A stretch of 64,000 bases of DNA from Pararhizobium sp. YC-54 (GCF_025847205.1 NZ_JAOYTH010000008.1:247864-311863), one strand, 5' to 3'. Shown: positions 27,471 to 36,200, counted from the stretch's first letter. Notes: generated by a model not told the origin, from the sequence alone. Numbers and translations are program-made.

Positions 27471-27618
27471 GCCATCTTCGGCAAGAAGACCGGCGAAGTG
27501 CCCGGCGCCCTTTCGTGGGCGCCGAAACCACCGACTGATGCAAAATTTGCCGTTATCGGCAAAGCATTGAACGATGCAGAGCTCAGTCGCCTTAAGGTCA
27601 AAAATCGATGCAGCGAGT

Positions 27619-28338
27619 TCAGCCGCCCCTCAAAATGCTGACCAGATCCGGCTCGTCCATCTTCGGCATGGCCAAGTTGAGACTGCGCTGGATATGCTGG
27701 AGGTGCTCGCGGATAAGATCCGCGCTTGCGTCGGGATCGCGGCGCTCAATGGCGCGAAAGATTTGCTCATGCTCATCGTCCGGGCAGCAGGTATGCAATG
27801 TGCTGCCGAAAAGGCCGACAATCAGCGATGTCCGCGTCACCAGCTCGCGCATGACCTTGTGCAACACCGTATTGCCGGTAACCGTCGCGATCTTGACGTG
27901 AAACTCGCCTGACAAACGAATAAGCTCCGTTCGGTCAGTTCGGGACTGGGCACTGATTTCCTGCGCGATATGGTCTTTGAGAATTTTCACCCCGGCCGCG
28001 TCAATTTCAAGAGCGACCTGACGGACGAGGCTCGGCTCGAGATGCATGCGGGCCTCGAAAACCTCATTTGCTTCCCGCGGATCTGGGCATGCGACAAACG
28101 CACCGCGATTCGATTGCAGATCGACGATGCCTTGATTGGCAAGCAGCAAAAGCGCGCGGCGTACCCGCATCCGCCCCACGCCAAATGTTTTGCACAGGAC
28201 CGATTCATTCAGTTTGGTCCCGGGAGCCAGTCGCTGTTCCATGACCGCCCTGAATACCCGGTCGATGATCAACTGCTCGTCGGCGCTATCCGAGAATTCC
28301 AGGACCTCATGCTGCTCTGCTGATTGAACTCTGCTCAC
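27619..28338 (-). CDS. GntR-family regulator (FadR subfamily, FCD domain)
   Basis: A 239-residue regulator from a GTG at 28338, with the winged helix at the N-terminus (LAPGTKLNESVLCKTFGVGR, followed by RALLLLANQGIVDLQSNRGA) and an FCD ligand domain after it. FCD metal-site candidates are the aspartate/histidines in SGEFHVKIA and CCPDDEHEQIFRAI. An ATG at 28434 would add 32 residues unlike the family, and an operator-like palindrome lies only 2-3 bases before it, so I favour the later start. It is divergent from the transporter operon at 28533-33948, which it most likely represses. Confidence 0.85.
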   Translation of the reverse strand: MSRVQSAEQHEVLEFSDSADEQLIIDRVFRAVMEQRLAPGTKLNESVLCKTFGVGRMRVRRALLLLANQGIVDLQSNRGAFVACPDPREANEVFEARMHLEPSLVRQVALEIDAAGVKILKDHIAQEISAQSRTDRTELIRLSGEFHVKIATVTGNTVLHKVMRELVTRTSLIVGLFGSTLHTCCPDDEHEQIFRAIERRDPDASADLIREHLQHIQRSLNLAMPKMDEPDLVSILRGG

Positions 28339-28427
28339 GTTGAATACCGATTTGTGCTGCGTTTTCTGGTTCAGACGCTTTCTGTAACCGGAAAGACTTC
28401 CGTTTGCAAACACAACCCAAATTTTCG

Positions 28428-28448
28428 TTGACATTTATTGTTAACAAT
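28428..28448 (+). promoter_or_regulatory. TTGACA element with adjacent ATTGT-TA-ACAAT operator
   Basis: TTGACA (28428-28433) faces the binding-protein gene. The perfect palindrome ATTGT-TA-ACAAT (28437-28448) lies where a -35/-10 spacer would be. No good -10 follows at 16-18 bases. Position between the GntR gene and its divergent operon supports a GntR operator. Two other promoters in the window (2879-2922 and 6177-6220) carry the same palindrome. Confidence 0.6.
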
Positions 28449-28532
28449 GTTTCCGTGTACGACACCGGGAGGTCGAAAACGTCCTCTGGTTTTCTGGCGT
28501 GGAGGCGCCGGAAACAACATGGGAGGGAAGTG

Positions 28533-29720
28533 ATGAGAAGGCGATCCTTATTGAAGGCGGCCACTGCCGCTCTAGTTGTGTCTGCCATCGGCCATGGCGC
28601 GGCATTTGCCGCCAATCCGGTGCTGAAAATCGGTTTCGTGGGCGTCACGAGCGGGCCGGCTGCCGCATGGGGCATCTCAAATCAGCGTTCGATGGAAACC
28701 CGTGCCGACTGGATCAACGAAACCGGCGGCTACAAGATCGGCGACGTCACATATGACATCGAGATCGTCTCGTTTGACGACCAGAAGGATCCAAAGCGGG
28801 CAATCGCCGGCATGGAGAAAATGGCGCAGGAGGGCATCCACTATGTGGTTGGTCCGAACGTCGATGACGGAGCCGCGGCCGTGCGCCCGGTGGCCGAAAA
28901 GAGCGGGATTATTTATTTCCCCTACGCCTTCCCGAAGTCGCTTTATGTAGCTCCGGCTTCAAACGCGATTCTCGGAATGATCGCCAACTACCAGTCCGGT
29001 CCTGCGATCTACCAGTATCTGAAGGATAAGAAGGGTATTAAAACCATTGCTTTCGTCGCTGCCAATGAATCGGATCCGTTGAGCCAGCGAGATGGCGGGA
29101 TTGCGGCCGCCGAGGCTTTGGGGCTCAAAGTGGTGTCGGCAAACGCGACCTATCAGGTCGATACGACAGACTTCACCCCGGTTCTGACGCCCGTCGTGCA
29201 GACGCAGCCCGACCTGCTTGTCCTCTCCGGTGTATCGCCGGCCAATGCCCCCCAACTGATCCGCTCGGCGCGTGAACTCGGCTTCCAGGGGCTCATTTCG
29301 ACAGAAACTGCCCAGGATGCCCAGGTTCTGAGCGAAGGTGCCGGCGAACTGGCAAACGGCTTCATCTCCGTCGGCGGCGCGTCCACAGCCGAGCTCGCAT
29401 CCGACACGATGAAGGAATTTGTCGACCGCTACACCAAGAAGTTCGGCGAATATAACGACGAGTCCAATACCAAGGTCTATGCGCTCGAGTACATCCTCGA
29501 AACCCTCAAGGCTAATCCGGCCGCGATCGACAATGTCGAGGAATTCAAGAAGACAATGGACACGTTCTCCGCGCCTAACCCCTTCATGAAGGGAGACGCC
29601 CAGCTCAGCTATGTCGGCACGACCTCGTTCGGTCAGCGTCGGCAGATTGCGGTGCCGTTGGTCGTCAATGTTTATCAGGACGGCAAGTTCGAAACGATGT
29701 TCGTCGCCAAAGTCGACTGA
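28533..29720 (+). CDS. Branched-chain amino acid/amide-type periplasmic binding protein
   Basis: A 395-residue type I periplasmic binding protein (Leu/Ile/Val-binding or amide family). The start at 28533 has GGGAGGGAAG upstream. The N-terminus RRRSLLKAATAALVVSAIG looks like a possible Tat signal, cleaved near AFAA before NPVLKIGFVG. Landmarks: GPAAAWGISNQRSMETRADW and DDQKDPKRAIAGMEKM near the N-terminus, VVGPNVDDGAAAVRP after them. It is the first gene of the five-component transporter operon and is followed by a hairpin. Confidence 0.9.
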   Translation: MRRRSLLKAATAALVVSAIGHGAAFAANPVLKIGFVGVTSGPAAAWGISNQRSMETRADWINETGGYKIGDVTYDIEIVSFDDQKDPKRAIAGMEKMAQEGIHYVVGPNVDDGAAAVRPVAEKSGIIYFPYAFPKSLYVAPASNAILGMIANYQSGPAIYQYLKDKKGIKTIAFVAANESDPLSQRDGGIAAAEALGLKVVSANATYQVDTTDFTPVLTPVVQTQPDLLVLSGVSPANAPQLIRSARELGFQGLISTETAQDAQVLSEGAGELANGFISVGGASTAELASDTMKEFVDRYTKKFGEYNDESNTKVYALEYILETLKANPAAIDNVEEFKKTMDTFSAPNPFMKGDAQLSYVGTTSFGQRRQIAVPLVVNVYQDGKFETMFVAKVD

Positions 29721-29759
29721 CGACTTCTCCTGATAATGACGAACTTCTGCACCGATCGC

Positions 29760-29781
29760 TCCCAGGCCGCCTGGCCTGGGA
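29760..29781 (+). terminator. Hairpin between binding-protein and permease genes
   Basis: A perfect 9-bp stem, TCCCAGGCC / GGCCTGGGA, with loop GCCT lies 39 bases after the binding-protein stop and just before the LivH-type permease. No T-run. Same placement as the hairpins at 17832, 46914 and 58684. Confidence 0.6.
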
Positions 29782-29790
29782 CATCGAGCC

Positions 29791-30675
29791 ATGAAAGATC
29801 TCTCAATGGAACAGATACTCGCAAACGGGGTCTATCTCGGTTCGCAATATGCCATGATTGCGCTGGGGCTGACGCTGATCTTCGCGTTGATGAATGTCTT
29901 GAACTTTGCGCACGGGCAAATGTACGTCATTGGCGGGTTCATCACCTACACCTTCTACGGCCAGCTCGGCGTGCCGTTTGTTCTGGCGCTGCTGATGTCC
30001 TGCATCACGCTGGCGATACTCGGTGCGCTGATAGAAAGATACCTCTTCAACCCGGTTATCAAACGCTCCGCGCGAGACGAAAGCACTATGCTGCTGGCGG
30101 CGGGCATCGCCTTTCTTTTGGACGCCCTGATCCTGCTGATCTTCGGTGAGAAACAGCATGGGGTTCCGAAAATCATCAATGGCGTTTTCAACTACGAATT
30201 TCGCCTGATCATCCCTTACGATCGTATTTTGGTCTGCCTGATGGCGATCCTGTCGATCGCAATCTTCATCTGCTTCATGCAGTTTTCCAAGACCGGCCGG
30301 GCATTGCGAGCACTGGCCCAGGACCGGGTGGCGGCGCAGCTCATGGGCGTCAATGTCGATCGCTATTCCATGATCGGCTTTGCCCTGGGGGCGATGCTTG
30401 CAGGACTCGTCGGCGGCCTGTTGGTGACAATCACCGGCATCAACCTGGGCATGGGCGGCCCGACCTCCGTGAAAGCGTTCATGATGGTGATGATCGGTGG
30501 AGCAGGCGTGATTTCCGGCGCAATCGCCGGCGGGTTCATTCTCGGAATGCTGGAAGCCGTTGGGCTCGCTGTTCTCTCACAATACGGCGATATCACTTAT
30601 CTGCTGATCTTTGTCTCGCTGATGATTTTCCTCGCCATCCGGCCGCACGGTCTGATGGGAAAACCTTGGGGCTGA
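29791..30675 (+). CDS. Branched-chain-type ABC permease (LivH-like)
   Basis: A 294-residue LivH-family permease with about eight membrane segments. Landmarks: ANGVYLGSQYAMIALGLTLI at the N-terminus, MNVLNFAHGQMYVIGGF, the cytoplasmic RALAQDRVAAQLMGVNVDR coupling motif, and the end FLAIRPHGLMGKPWG. The ATG at 29791 has no clear ribosome site. The ATG at 29806 (MEQILANG) is closer to the family start and equally possible. It forms the membrane channel with the LivM-like protein encoded 4 bases later. Confidence 0.92.
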   Translation: MKDLSMEQILANGVYLGSQYAMIALGLTLIFALMNVLNFAHGQMYVIGGFITYTFYGQLGVPFVLALLMSCITLAILGALIERYLFNPVIKRSARDESTMLLAAGIAFLLDALILLIFGEKQHGVPKIINGVFNYEFRLIIPYDRILVCLMAILSIAIFICFMQFSKTGRALRALAQDRVAAQLMGVNVDRYSMIGFALGAMLAGLVGGLLVTITGINLGMGGPTSVKAFMMVMIGGAGVISGAIAGGFILGMLEAVGLAVLSQYGDITYLLIFVSLMIFLAIRPHGLMGKPWG

Positions 30676-30679
30676 CATC

Positions 30680-31708
30680 ATGAAAAGCATCTCAACAAAG
30701 CAGTTGGTCGGCGTCGCGGTCTTTCTGTTTGCAATCTTCGTTGCGGTTCCGGTCGCCATTTTCGTCACCGGGCGCTTTGACTTTTTCTTCACGCTGACCT
30801 CGGTCGCGCTCCTGTCGATCGCGAGTGCCGGCGTCTGGCTGACTTTCCACATCGGACGCATCAACATCGGACAGGGGGCCTTTGCCCTGATCGGCGCCTA
30901 TGTGTCGGCTATTCTTGTGACAAAAGCGGGCATCAACTTTTGGCTAACGCTGCCGCTTGCAGGAATTTTCGCTGCGGGAGTGGCAGTCTTGATCGGCCTG
31001 CCAATTCTCAGATTGCGTGGTGTCTATTTTGCGATGATCACGCTGGTTCTGACGGAAGTCGTGCGCCTGACCGCCTTGGCGCTTCCCATCACAAACGGCG
31101 CCAAGGGCATTGTCTCAATACCGCTTCCAATGGAATTGTCGGCGTTCGGGCTGACGATCATCCCGGATTTCTCGACGCTTGCGAATACCAAGCTGGCCTT
31201 TTACTACGTCGCCTGTGCACTGATGGTCGTCTGTTTCGGCGCCATGTACCGGCTGGTGCACTCCCGCCTCGGTCACCTTTGCAGGTCGATGCAGCAGAAT
31301 GAGGAGCTGGCGTCCTCCATTGGCGTGAACATTACCTATATCAGGATCATCATTTTCGCGATTTCGTCCTTCCTCGGCGGCGTCGGCGGCGCCATGTTCG
31401 GGGCCATCGCGCAGTCCGTATATCCTTCGAGCTTTCAAGTCGCGGATTCCGTCAACTTCATGCTGAACTGCTTTCTGGGTGGCCTGGGCTACGTCTTCGG
31501 CCCAATGCTTGGAACCCTGGTCCTCTATTTCGGGTGGGACCTGCTGTTCGAACTCGGAAAGTACCAGATGCTGGTCTATTCCAGCATCATGATCCTGCTG
31601 ATGCGGTTCCTGCCGAACGGCCTCCTCAGCCTAACCTTCCCGAAGCGGAGAAACGCCAAAAGCGCAGCTGTACCGTTCAAATCCGCTCAGGAAGAAAGGA
31701 GCCGATGA
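30680..31708 (+). CDS. Branched-chain-type ABC permease (LivM-like)
   Basis: A 342-residue LivM-family permease. The N-terminal half has hydrophobic segments and INIGQGAFALIGAYVSAILV, the family hallmark. The coupling region reads RSMQQNEELASSIGVNITY, and the C-terminal part has MLVYSSIMILLMRFLPNGLL. It dimerises with the LivH-like permease. The following ATPase gene begins directly after its stop codon, so they are cotranscribed. Confidence 0.92.
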   Translation: MKSISTKQLVGVAVFLFAIFVAVPVAIFVTGRFDFFFTLTSVALLSIASAGVWLTFHIGRINIGQGAFALIGAYVSAILVTKAGINFWLTLPLAGIFAAGVAVLIGLPILRLRGVYFAMITLVLTEVVRLTALALPITNGAKGIVSIPLPMELSAFGLTIIPDFSTLANTKLAFYYVACALMVVCFGAMYRLVHSRLGHLCRSMQQNEELASSIGVNITYIRIIIFAISSFLGGVGGAMFGAIAQSVYPSSFQVADSVNFMLNCFLGGLGYVFGPMLGTLVLYFGWDLLFELGKYQMLVYSSIMILLMRFLPNGLLSLTFPKRRNAKSAAVPFKSAQEERSR

Positions 31709-32488
31709 ATGACTGCGCTCATTGAAGTCAGGAATGTCACGAAGAAATACGGCGGTCTGGTCGCAAACAACGCCGTCTCCTTCGAAGTCGCTGAACGGGA
31801 AATTCTGTCCGTCATCGGCCCCAACGGGGCCGGCAAGTCGACATTGTTCAAGATGATCGCATCGTTCGTGCCGACAACGTCAGGCGAGATATTGTTTCGC
31901 GGCGAACGGATTTCCAACCTGAGGCCGCATATCGTCGCTCGAAAAGGTGTGGTGCGAACCTTCCAGGAAACCACGATCTTCAAGAGCATGACCGCGCGGG
32001 AAAGCGTGATCGTTTCACAGCACCTCCGTTCGAGGGCTTCTCTGGCTGGCTATTTCTGGGGCACGAAGGCCGCGCGCGAAGATGTTGCGGACTTTGGAAA
32101 ACGCGCCGACGAGATCCTGGAATTCCTCGGCCTCGGCGCTGTTCGAAACGAACTGGCGTCGAACCTGCCGCAGGGACATCTGAGATCGCTCGGTATCGCT
32201 GTCGGATTGGCGACCGATCCCGCCGTCTTGCTGCTCGACGAACCCTTCGCTGGCATGAACCACGATGAAACAATGCGAATGGTCGAATTGGTGCGGAATG
32301 TACGGGATCGCGGCGTTACGATCTTGCTGGTCGAGCATGACATGCCAGCCGTCATGTCGATATCCGACCGGATCGTCGTCCTGAATTTCGGTCAGAAGAT
32401 TGCCGAAGGGACGCCAGCGGAAATCCAGAGCAACGTGAAAGTTATCGAGGCCTATCTGGGTAGCGCCGACGATGAGATCGGGATTTGA
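31709..32488 (+). CDS. Branched-chain-type ABC ATPase (LivG-like)
   Basis: A 259-residue ATPase with Walker A GPNGAGKSTLF, Walker B VLLLDEPFAGMNHDE and switch histidine VEHDMPAVMSI. The signature is degenerate: NLPQGHLRSLGIAVGLA stands where LS(Y/G)GxQR is expected, consistent with the LivG-type LPYGxQRRLEIARALA but with G-H-L-R in place of G-x-Q-R. LivG normally pairs with LivF, which here is canonical, so the composite site using this signature may hydrolyse ATP poorly. Confidence 0.9.
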   Translation: MTALIEVRNVTKKYGGLVANNAVSFEVAEREILSVIGPNGAGKSTLFKMIASFVPTTSGEILFRGERISNLRPHIVARKGVVRTFQETTIFKSMTARESVIVSQHLRSRASLAGYFWGTKAAREDVADFGKRADEILEFLGLGAVRNELASNLPQGHLRSLGIAVGLATDPAVLLLDEPFAGMNHDETMRMVELVRNVRDRGVTILLVEHDMPAVMSISDRIVVLNFGQKIAEGTPAEIQSNVKVIEAYLGSADDEIGI

Positions 32489-32491
32489 ACG

Positions 32492-33226
32492 ATGACCGAA
32501 ATGCTCAGCTTCAAAGATGTGGAACTCTATTACGATCATGTCTATGCCTTGAAAGGCGTGTCCATTCACGTTGATCAGGGTGAAACGGTGGCGCTGATTG
32601 GCGCCAATGGGGCCGGAAAAAGCTCGATCCTGCGGGCGATCACGGGGCTTGCCAAGGTCAAGTCCGGCTCCGTTCACTTCATGGGCTCGCGCATAGATAC
32701 GCTATCGGCATCCGATATCGTTGCCAGAGGCATCGCCATGGTGCCGGAAGGACGCCGCGTTTTTCCATTCATGACGGTGAAGGACAATCTATTGATGGGC
32801 GCCTTCATCCGTGCCGACAAGGCGGGCATCCGAAATACGCTCGACAGCGTGCTCGAACGGTTCCCCCGCTTGAAGGAACGCTACACCCAACCCGCAGGGA
32901 CACTGTCCGGCGGTGAGCAGCAGATGATGGTCATCGGCCGCGCGTTGATGACCAAGCCGAAGCTCCTGCTTCTGGACGAGCCCTCTCTCGGCATTGCGCC
33001 AAAACTGGTGCAGGACATTGCGCGCTCAATCGTCGCCATCAATCGCGATGAGGGCGTCTCGGTGCTGCTCGTGGAACAAAACTCCCGCATGGCGCTCAGC
33101 ATCTCGAACCGGACCTATGCAATGACAACCGGCAAGGTCGTTATTTCTGGAAATTCAAAAGAATTGCTGCATGACGATCGGATCAGAGCAGCCTATCTCG
33201 GTGGCGAAATCGTGGGAGCTGCATAG
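32492..33226 (+). CDS. Branched-chain-type ABC ATPase (LivF-like)
   Basis: A 244-residue LivF-family ATPase. Walker A GANGAGKSSIL, VPEGRRVFPFMTVKDNLLMG (family hallmark), signature LSGGEQQMMVIGRALM, Walker B LLLLDEPSLGIAP and VLLVEQNSRMAL. Three bases separate it from the LivG-like gene, and its stop overlaps the GTG start of the racemase by one base. The transporter is therefore complete and coupled to an enzyme. Confidence 0.93.
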   Translation: MTEMLSFKDVELYYDHVYALKGVSIHVDQGETVALIGANGAGKSSILRAITGLAKVKSGSVHFMGSRIDTLSASDIVARGIAMVPEGRRVFPFMTVKDNLLMGAFIRADKAGIRNTLDSVLERFPRLKERYTQPAGTLSGGEQQMMVIGRALMTKPKLLLLDEPSLGIAPKLVQDIARSIVAINRDEGVSVLLVEQNSRMALSISNRTYAMTTGKVVISGNSKELLHDDRIRAAYLGGEIVGAA

Positions 33227-33948
33227 TGAAAATTCTGGTCATAAATCCCAACACCACTGCGTCCATGACGTCGAAGATCAATGAGGCTGCGGTTCGCGTG
33301 GCTCGCCCGGACACTCAGATCATCGCAGCGAACTCGCAATCCGGGCCACGGAGCATTCAGGGTTTTCTCGACGTTGCACTTTGCATGGCCGGATTGCTGG
33401 AGGAAGCCACCCGGCATGACGATATCGATGCGGTCGTCGTCGCGTGTTTCGATGATACCGGCGTCGATGCATTGCGCGCGCTGTTGGATGTCCCAGTCGT
33501 CGGGATCGGCGAGGCCGCATATCACGCCGCGAGCATGATCAGCAACAAATTCACCGTGATCACCACACTGGCGCGTTCGGTGCCGGGGCTCGAGGCGAAT
33601 CTTTCCCGCTATGGCCTGGCTACGCGCTGTGCGCGGGTGCGGGCAACGGATATTCCTGTTCTCAAGCTTGAAGAACGGGACCCAAAAACCCTGGCGCGCA
33701 TTCGAGATGAGATCAAGATGGCGATTGACCAGGACATGGCCGAGGCGATCGTTCTGGGTTGCGCCGGTATGGCGGATCTCATGGATGAACTCTCCGCTGA
33801 GTTCGGCCTGCCGGTTGTCGATGGCATAGCCTGCGCAGTCGCCATGGCCGAGGCTTTGGTATCGGCGGGGCTGAAGACGTCGAAAATAGGCGCATATTCC
33901 TTTGACAAGGACGTCCATTCCGGTGCTCAACAGGCTGCCGTGCTTTAG
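33226..33948 (+). CDS. Asp/Glu/hydantoin racemase family protein (HyuE/allantoin-racemase type)
   Basis: A 240-residue racemase beginning with a GTG that overlaps the LivF-like stop. KILVINPNTTASMT is the classic N-terminus of hydantoin/allantoin racemases. The two catalytic cysteines are Cys74 in VVACFDDTGVDA and Cys179 in IVLGCAGMADL. The operon linkage suggests the transporter imports a chiral cyclic ureide or amide that must be racemised before hydrolysis by enzymes encoded elsewhere, possibly hyuAB or the amidohydrolases in this window (inference). Confidence 0.88.
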   Translation: MKILVINPNTTASMTSKINEAAVRVARPDTQIIAANSQSGPRSIQGFLDVALCMAGLLEEATRHDDIDAVVVACFDDTGVDALRALLDVPVVGIGEAAYHAASMISNKFTVITTLARSVPGLEANLSRYGLATRCARVRATDIPVLKLEERDPKTLARIRDEIKMAIDQDMAEAIVLGCAGMADLMDELSAEFGLPVVDGIACAVAMAEALVSAGLKTSKIGAYSFDKDVHSGAQQAAVL

Positions 33949-34010
33949 GCAACTGGAGACAAAGGGGTAGCGCCCTTGGGCGGGCCATTTCGGATCGGGA
34001 GACTTGCCCG

Positions 34011-34538
34011 TTAGAGTTGTCCGCGGGCCTTGAGCTCCCCTTCGAAGGTCGCGAGCGACATTACCAGCGTGCGCGGGGCATCCGTCAACGGCAGAGCCCC
34101 GTAGGACGCATACCACGCCGCAGCCCGGTCGCTTTTGGCATCTATGATCAGAATTACGCCGCCGATCTCGCGCGCTGCACGAATGCAGCGCAATGCGGCC
34201 GCCGCCAAAAGCTGGCCGCCAAGCCCCCTGCCCTGCTGGCGCAAATCGGTAGCGAGGCGTGCAAGCCGAAACCCGGGAACATCATGTTGTGCCAGGCCAC
34301 GACGAATACTCTCTGGGGTCTTTTGGTAGGTGAGAGTTGCCGGCGCCAGACTGTAGAAGCCGTGAATCGTTTGACCGTCACTGTCGCTGATCGCCAGAAA
34401 AGTCTTTGCACCGCCCTGCTCATGGCTCTGACGCGCATAACGTTGAAGAAACAGGTTCAAATCGGCGTCACCGCAATCGAACGCCTTGCGATCGTGCTTC
34501 TTTGTGATTGCTTCTTCATGCCAAGCAAGAACACTCAC
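34011..34538 (-). CDS. GNAT-family acetyltransferase toxin (TacT/AtaT-like)
   Basis: A 175-residue GNAT acetyltransferase of the kind paired with DUF1778 antitoxins. FDCGDADLNLFLQRYARQ near the N-terminus and GFYSLAP are typical. The acetyl-CoA loop is LATDLRQQGRGLGGQLL and the catalytic tyrosine lies in AAWYASYGALPL. Known relatives acetylate the amino group of charged tRNAs and stop translation. It is coupled to the antitoxin by an ATGA overlap (34535-34538). Confidence 0.88.
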   Translation of the reverse strand: MSVLAWHEEAITKKHDRKAFDCGDADLNLFLQRYARQSHEQGGAKTFLAISDSDGQTIHGFYSLAPATLTYQKTPESIRRGLAQHDVPGFRLARLATDLRQQGRGLGGQLLAAAALRCIRAAREIGGVILIIDAKSDRAAAWYASYGALPLTDAPRTLVMSLATFEGELKARGQL

Positions 34539-34816
34539 GCTTTGCCCGACGGCAAAGCTGCAATGGCCGAACGAAGCCTGGCGTTGGGTGCCGGTGGATG
34601 TTCGAGAAGCTCCAGCACAAGCAGGCTGTCACGCGCCGACAACTTTACCTGTTCCGCCTCGGCGATCACCGCCTCCGCCTCGCGGAGCGCCGTACGGGTC
34701 ACGAAATCCGTTAGGTCGGTATGGCGTAAAGCCGCCGCCCGCACAAGACGCGCCTTTACCTCTGGCTTGACCCGAAGATTCATTCGTTCATTGTCGTCAA
34801 CGGCAGCGCGTGGCAT
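34535..34816 (-). CDS. DUF1778 (ribbon-helix-helix) antitoxin
   Basis: A 93-residue antitoxin from the ATG at 34816 (MPRAAVDDNER). The ribbon-helix-helix part is RMNLRVKPEVKARLVRAAAL, followed by the toxin-wrapping C-terminal helix with LVLELLEHPPAPNARL, including the proline-rich tail typical of DUF1778. An in-frame start further up (34882) would run through the operator palindrome. It likely represses its own operon at 34836-34854 together with the toxin. Confidence 0.88.
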   Translation of the reverse strand: MPRAAVDDNERMNLRVKPEVKARLVRAAALRHTDLTDFVTRTALREAEAVIAEAEQVKLSARDSLLVLELLEHPPAPNARLRSAIAALPSGKA

Positions 34817-34835
34817 CAACTCGACCTCTAATTTA

Positions 34836-34854
34836 GTACTCACGGAATGAGTAC
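34836..34854 (-). promoter_or_regulatory. Toxin-antitoxin operator
   Basis: GTACTCA-CGGAA-TGAGTAC is a perfect inverted repeat with 7-bp arms, 20 bases upstream of the antitoxin start. It is positioned for autorepression by the DUF1778 protein. Confidence 0.7.
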
Positions 34855-34931
34855 AGAAAAATGATCTCGCAGTCAAGTTCATATGTATTCAATATGCACG
34901 ATGGGGCTGAAGATTCGACGGCCGTGTCTGT

Positions 34932-36200
34932 CTAAATCGACAGAGGAATTACGTTGAGATCCTCAGCTGCTTGCGGCGTGTCGCACCAGCCCTGCCTCAC
35001 CGGAACGTCAAATAGCCTTCCATCACCGCACCGGCGGCGAAGCGTTCGCAATCCCGGCACGATGACCCGAACTGCGGGGACCCTGATTGCCGGGCGCGTC
35101 AGATCGAGCATGAGGAACTGCAAGCCGGCATCGTGACAAATGCGAACGCAGTTCTGGATGGTTGGCGGCATTCCCCTAAGGCTACTGACGAGTTCGTTCT
35201 TCCTTCGGTCAGCGGGAAGCAGATGTGGCATCGTCTGCAAGCGAACTGCATCGAGCCAGAACTGAAATCCGTCGTTGCTTTCGATCGGGGCCGCTTTGCG
35301 CATCTCCAGCGAGAACTCAATCTGTAGCATCTCGGTCAGCGCTGCGACGGCGGCCCGGCTGGCGTCGAAATGAGCCGACACGCCGATCGCGACAGCATCG
35401 CCTTCTGGCTCGAAGGAGATTGCAGCACAAACTGGAATTCCCAAATCCGTTGTCAAGTCGAGCAGGTGATGGTTGCGCCGCCGGTCCGCCAGCGACGCGA
35501 CAAGCGTGCTGGCGCCTTGCAGGCCGGTCTGATCGAAAGCAGGACGGGGATGGCGCCCGTACCACCAGAGTGCAGTAGCGTCGCGCTCCACGAGTTCCAG
35601 AAATGCCGCGATGACGGCATCCTCTTGGCTTGCGCCAGCCGCGCATCCATTGCTGTCGGCTATTGCAAACGCCCTTTCATCTCCGGCCTCAAAATATCCG
35701 ATATAGGCATAAGCGGCAGGAACCCAAATTTTGGTCTTCTTGTCTGGTGTCGTTGCTTCGATCCAATCGATCGGTTCGTCCTCATTGAACCGGGCGGGCA
35801 TCCAGTCGAAAGCACCGTGAACCGCGTTCCAATGCGCTCGCTGGTCGTACTGGGCGTCGCTTGTGCAAAGCAGCGAGGCCGGGTGCAGAGCTTGACGATT
35901 GACCTTGCTGTATTTGGCCCTTGTCACCGCTTCGTCCCCCCAGAAGCTGGCGCTTGCCAATTCTGCAGCTTCTCCGAGGCAACTTAAATACGCTTCCTTG
36001 CGGGTTAGGCCACGGCCGGCCGCGATCCGGCCCGCCTCGGGTCTTGCGGCTGGTGGCAGCCAATCGTCAGCCTTATCCACCGGTGACCTGGGAAAAGCCA
36101 CGGCCAGGTGAACGGGTTCAACGGCGGCCTTGAACAGCAGTATTTCAAAAGCCTTGGTGAGGTCTGGTGAAGGAGGCGGTCCGCTTTCGACTGTCGGCAT
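34932..36200 (-). CDS. YcaO-family protein (SagD/TOMM-like)
   Basis: A 422-residue YcaO protein from the ATG at 36200, which has AGGTGA upstream; in-frame starts at 36266 and 36281 would add 22-27 residues. The ATP/Mg residues of the YcaO fold are recognisable: GEAAE (Glu77, Glu80) and FLELVERD (Glu202, Glu205), preceded by SNGCAAGAS. The C-terminal FDVPVRQGW...LNVIPLSI resembles azole-forming YcaO (D) proteins but lacks the proline-rich tail. YcaO enzymes activate backbone amides for cyclodehydration or thioamidation. No ThiF-like partner is adjacent and the substrate is unknown. Confidence 0.85.
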   Translation of the reverse strand: MPTVESGPPPSPDLTKAFEILLFKAAVEPVHLAVAFPRSPVDKADDWLPPAARPEAGRIAAGRGLTRKEAYLSCLGEAAELASASFWGDEAVTRAKYSKVNRQALHPASLLCTSDAQYDQRAHWNAVHGAFDWMPARFNEDEPIDWIEATTPDKKTKIWVPAAYAYIGYFEAGDERAFAIADSNGCAAGASQEDAVIAAFLELVERDATALWWYGRHPRPAFDQTGLQGASTLVASLADRRRNHHLLDLTTDLGIPVCAAISFEPEGDAVAIGVSAHFDASRAAVAALTEMLQIEFSLEMRKAAPIESNDGFQFWLDAVRLQTMPHLLPADRRKNELVSSLRGMPPTIQNCVRICHDAGLQFLMLDLTRPAIRVPAVRVIVPGLRTLRRRCGDGRLFDVPVRQGWCDTPQAAEDLNVIPLSI

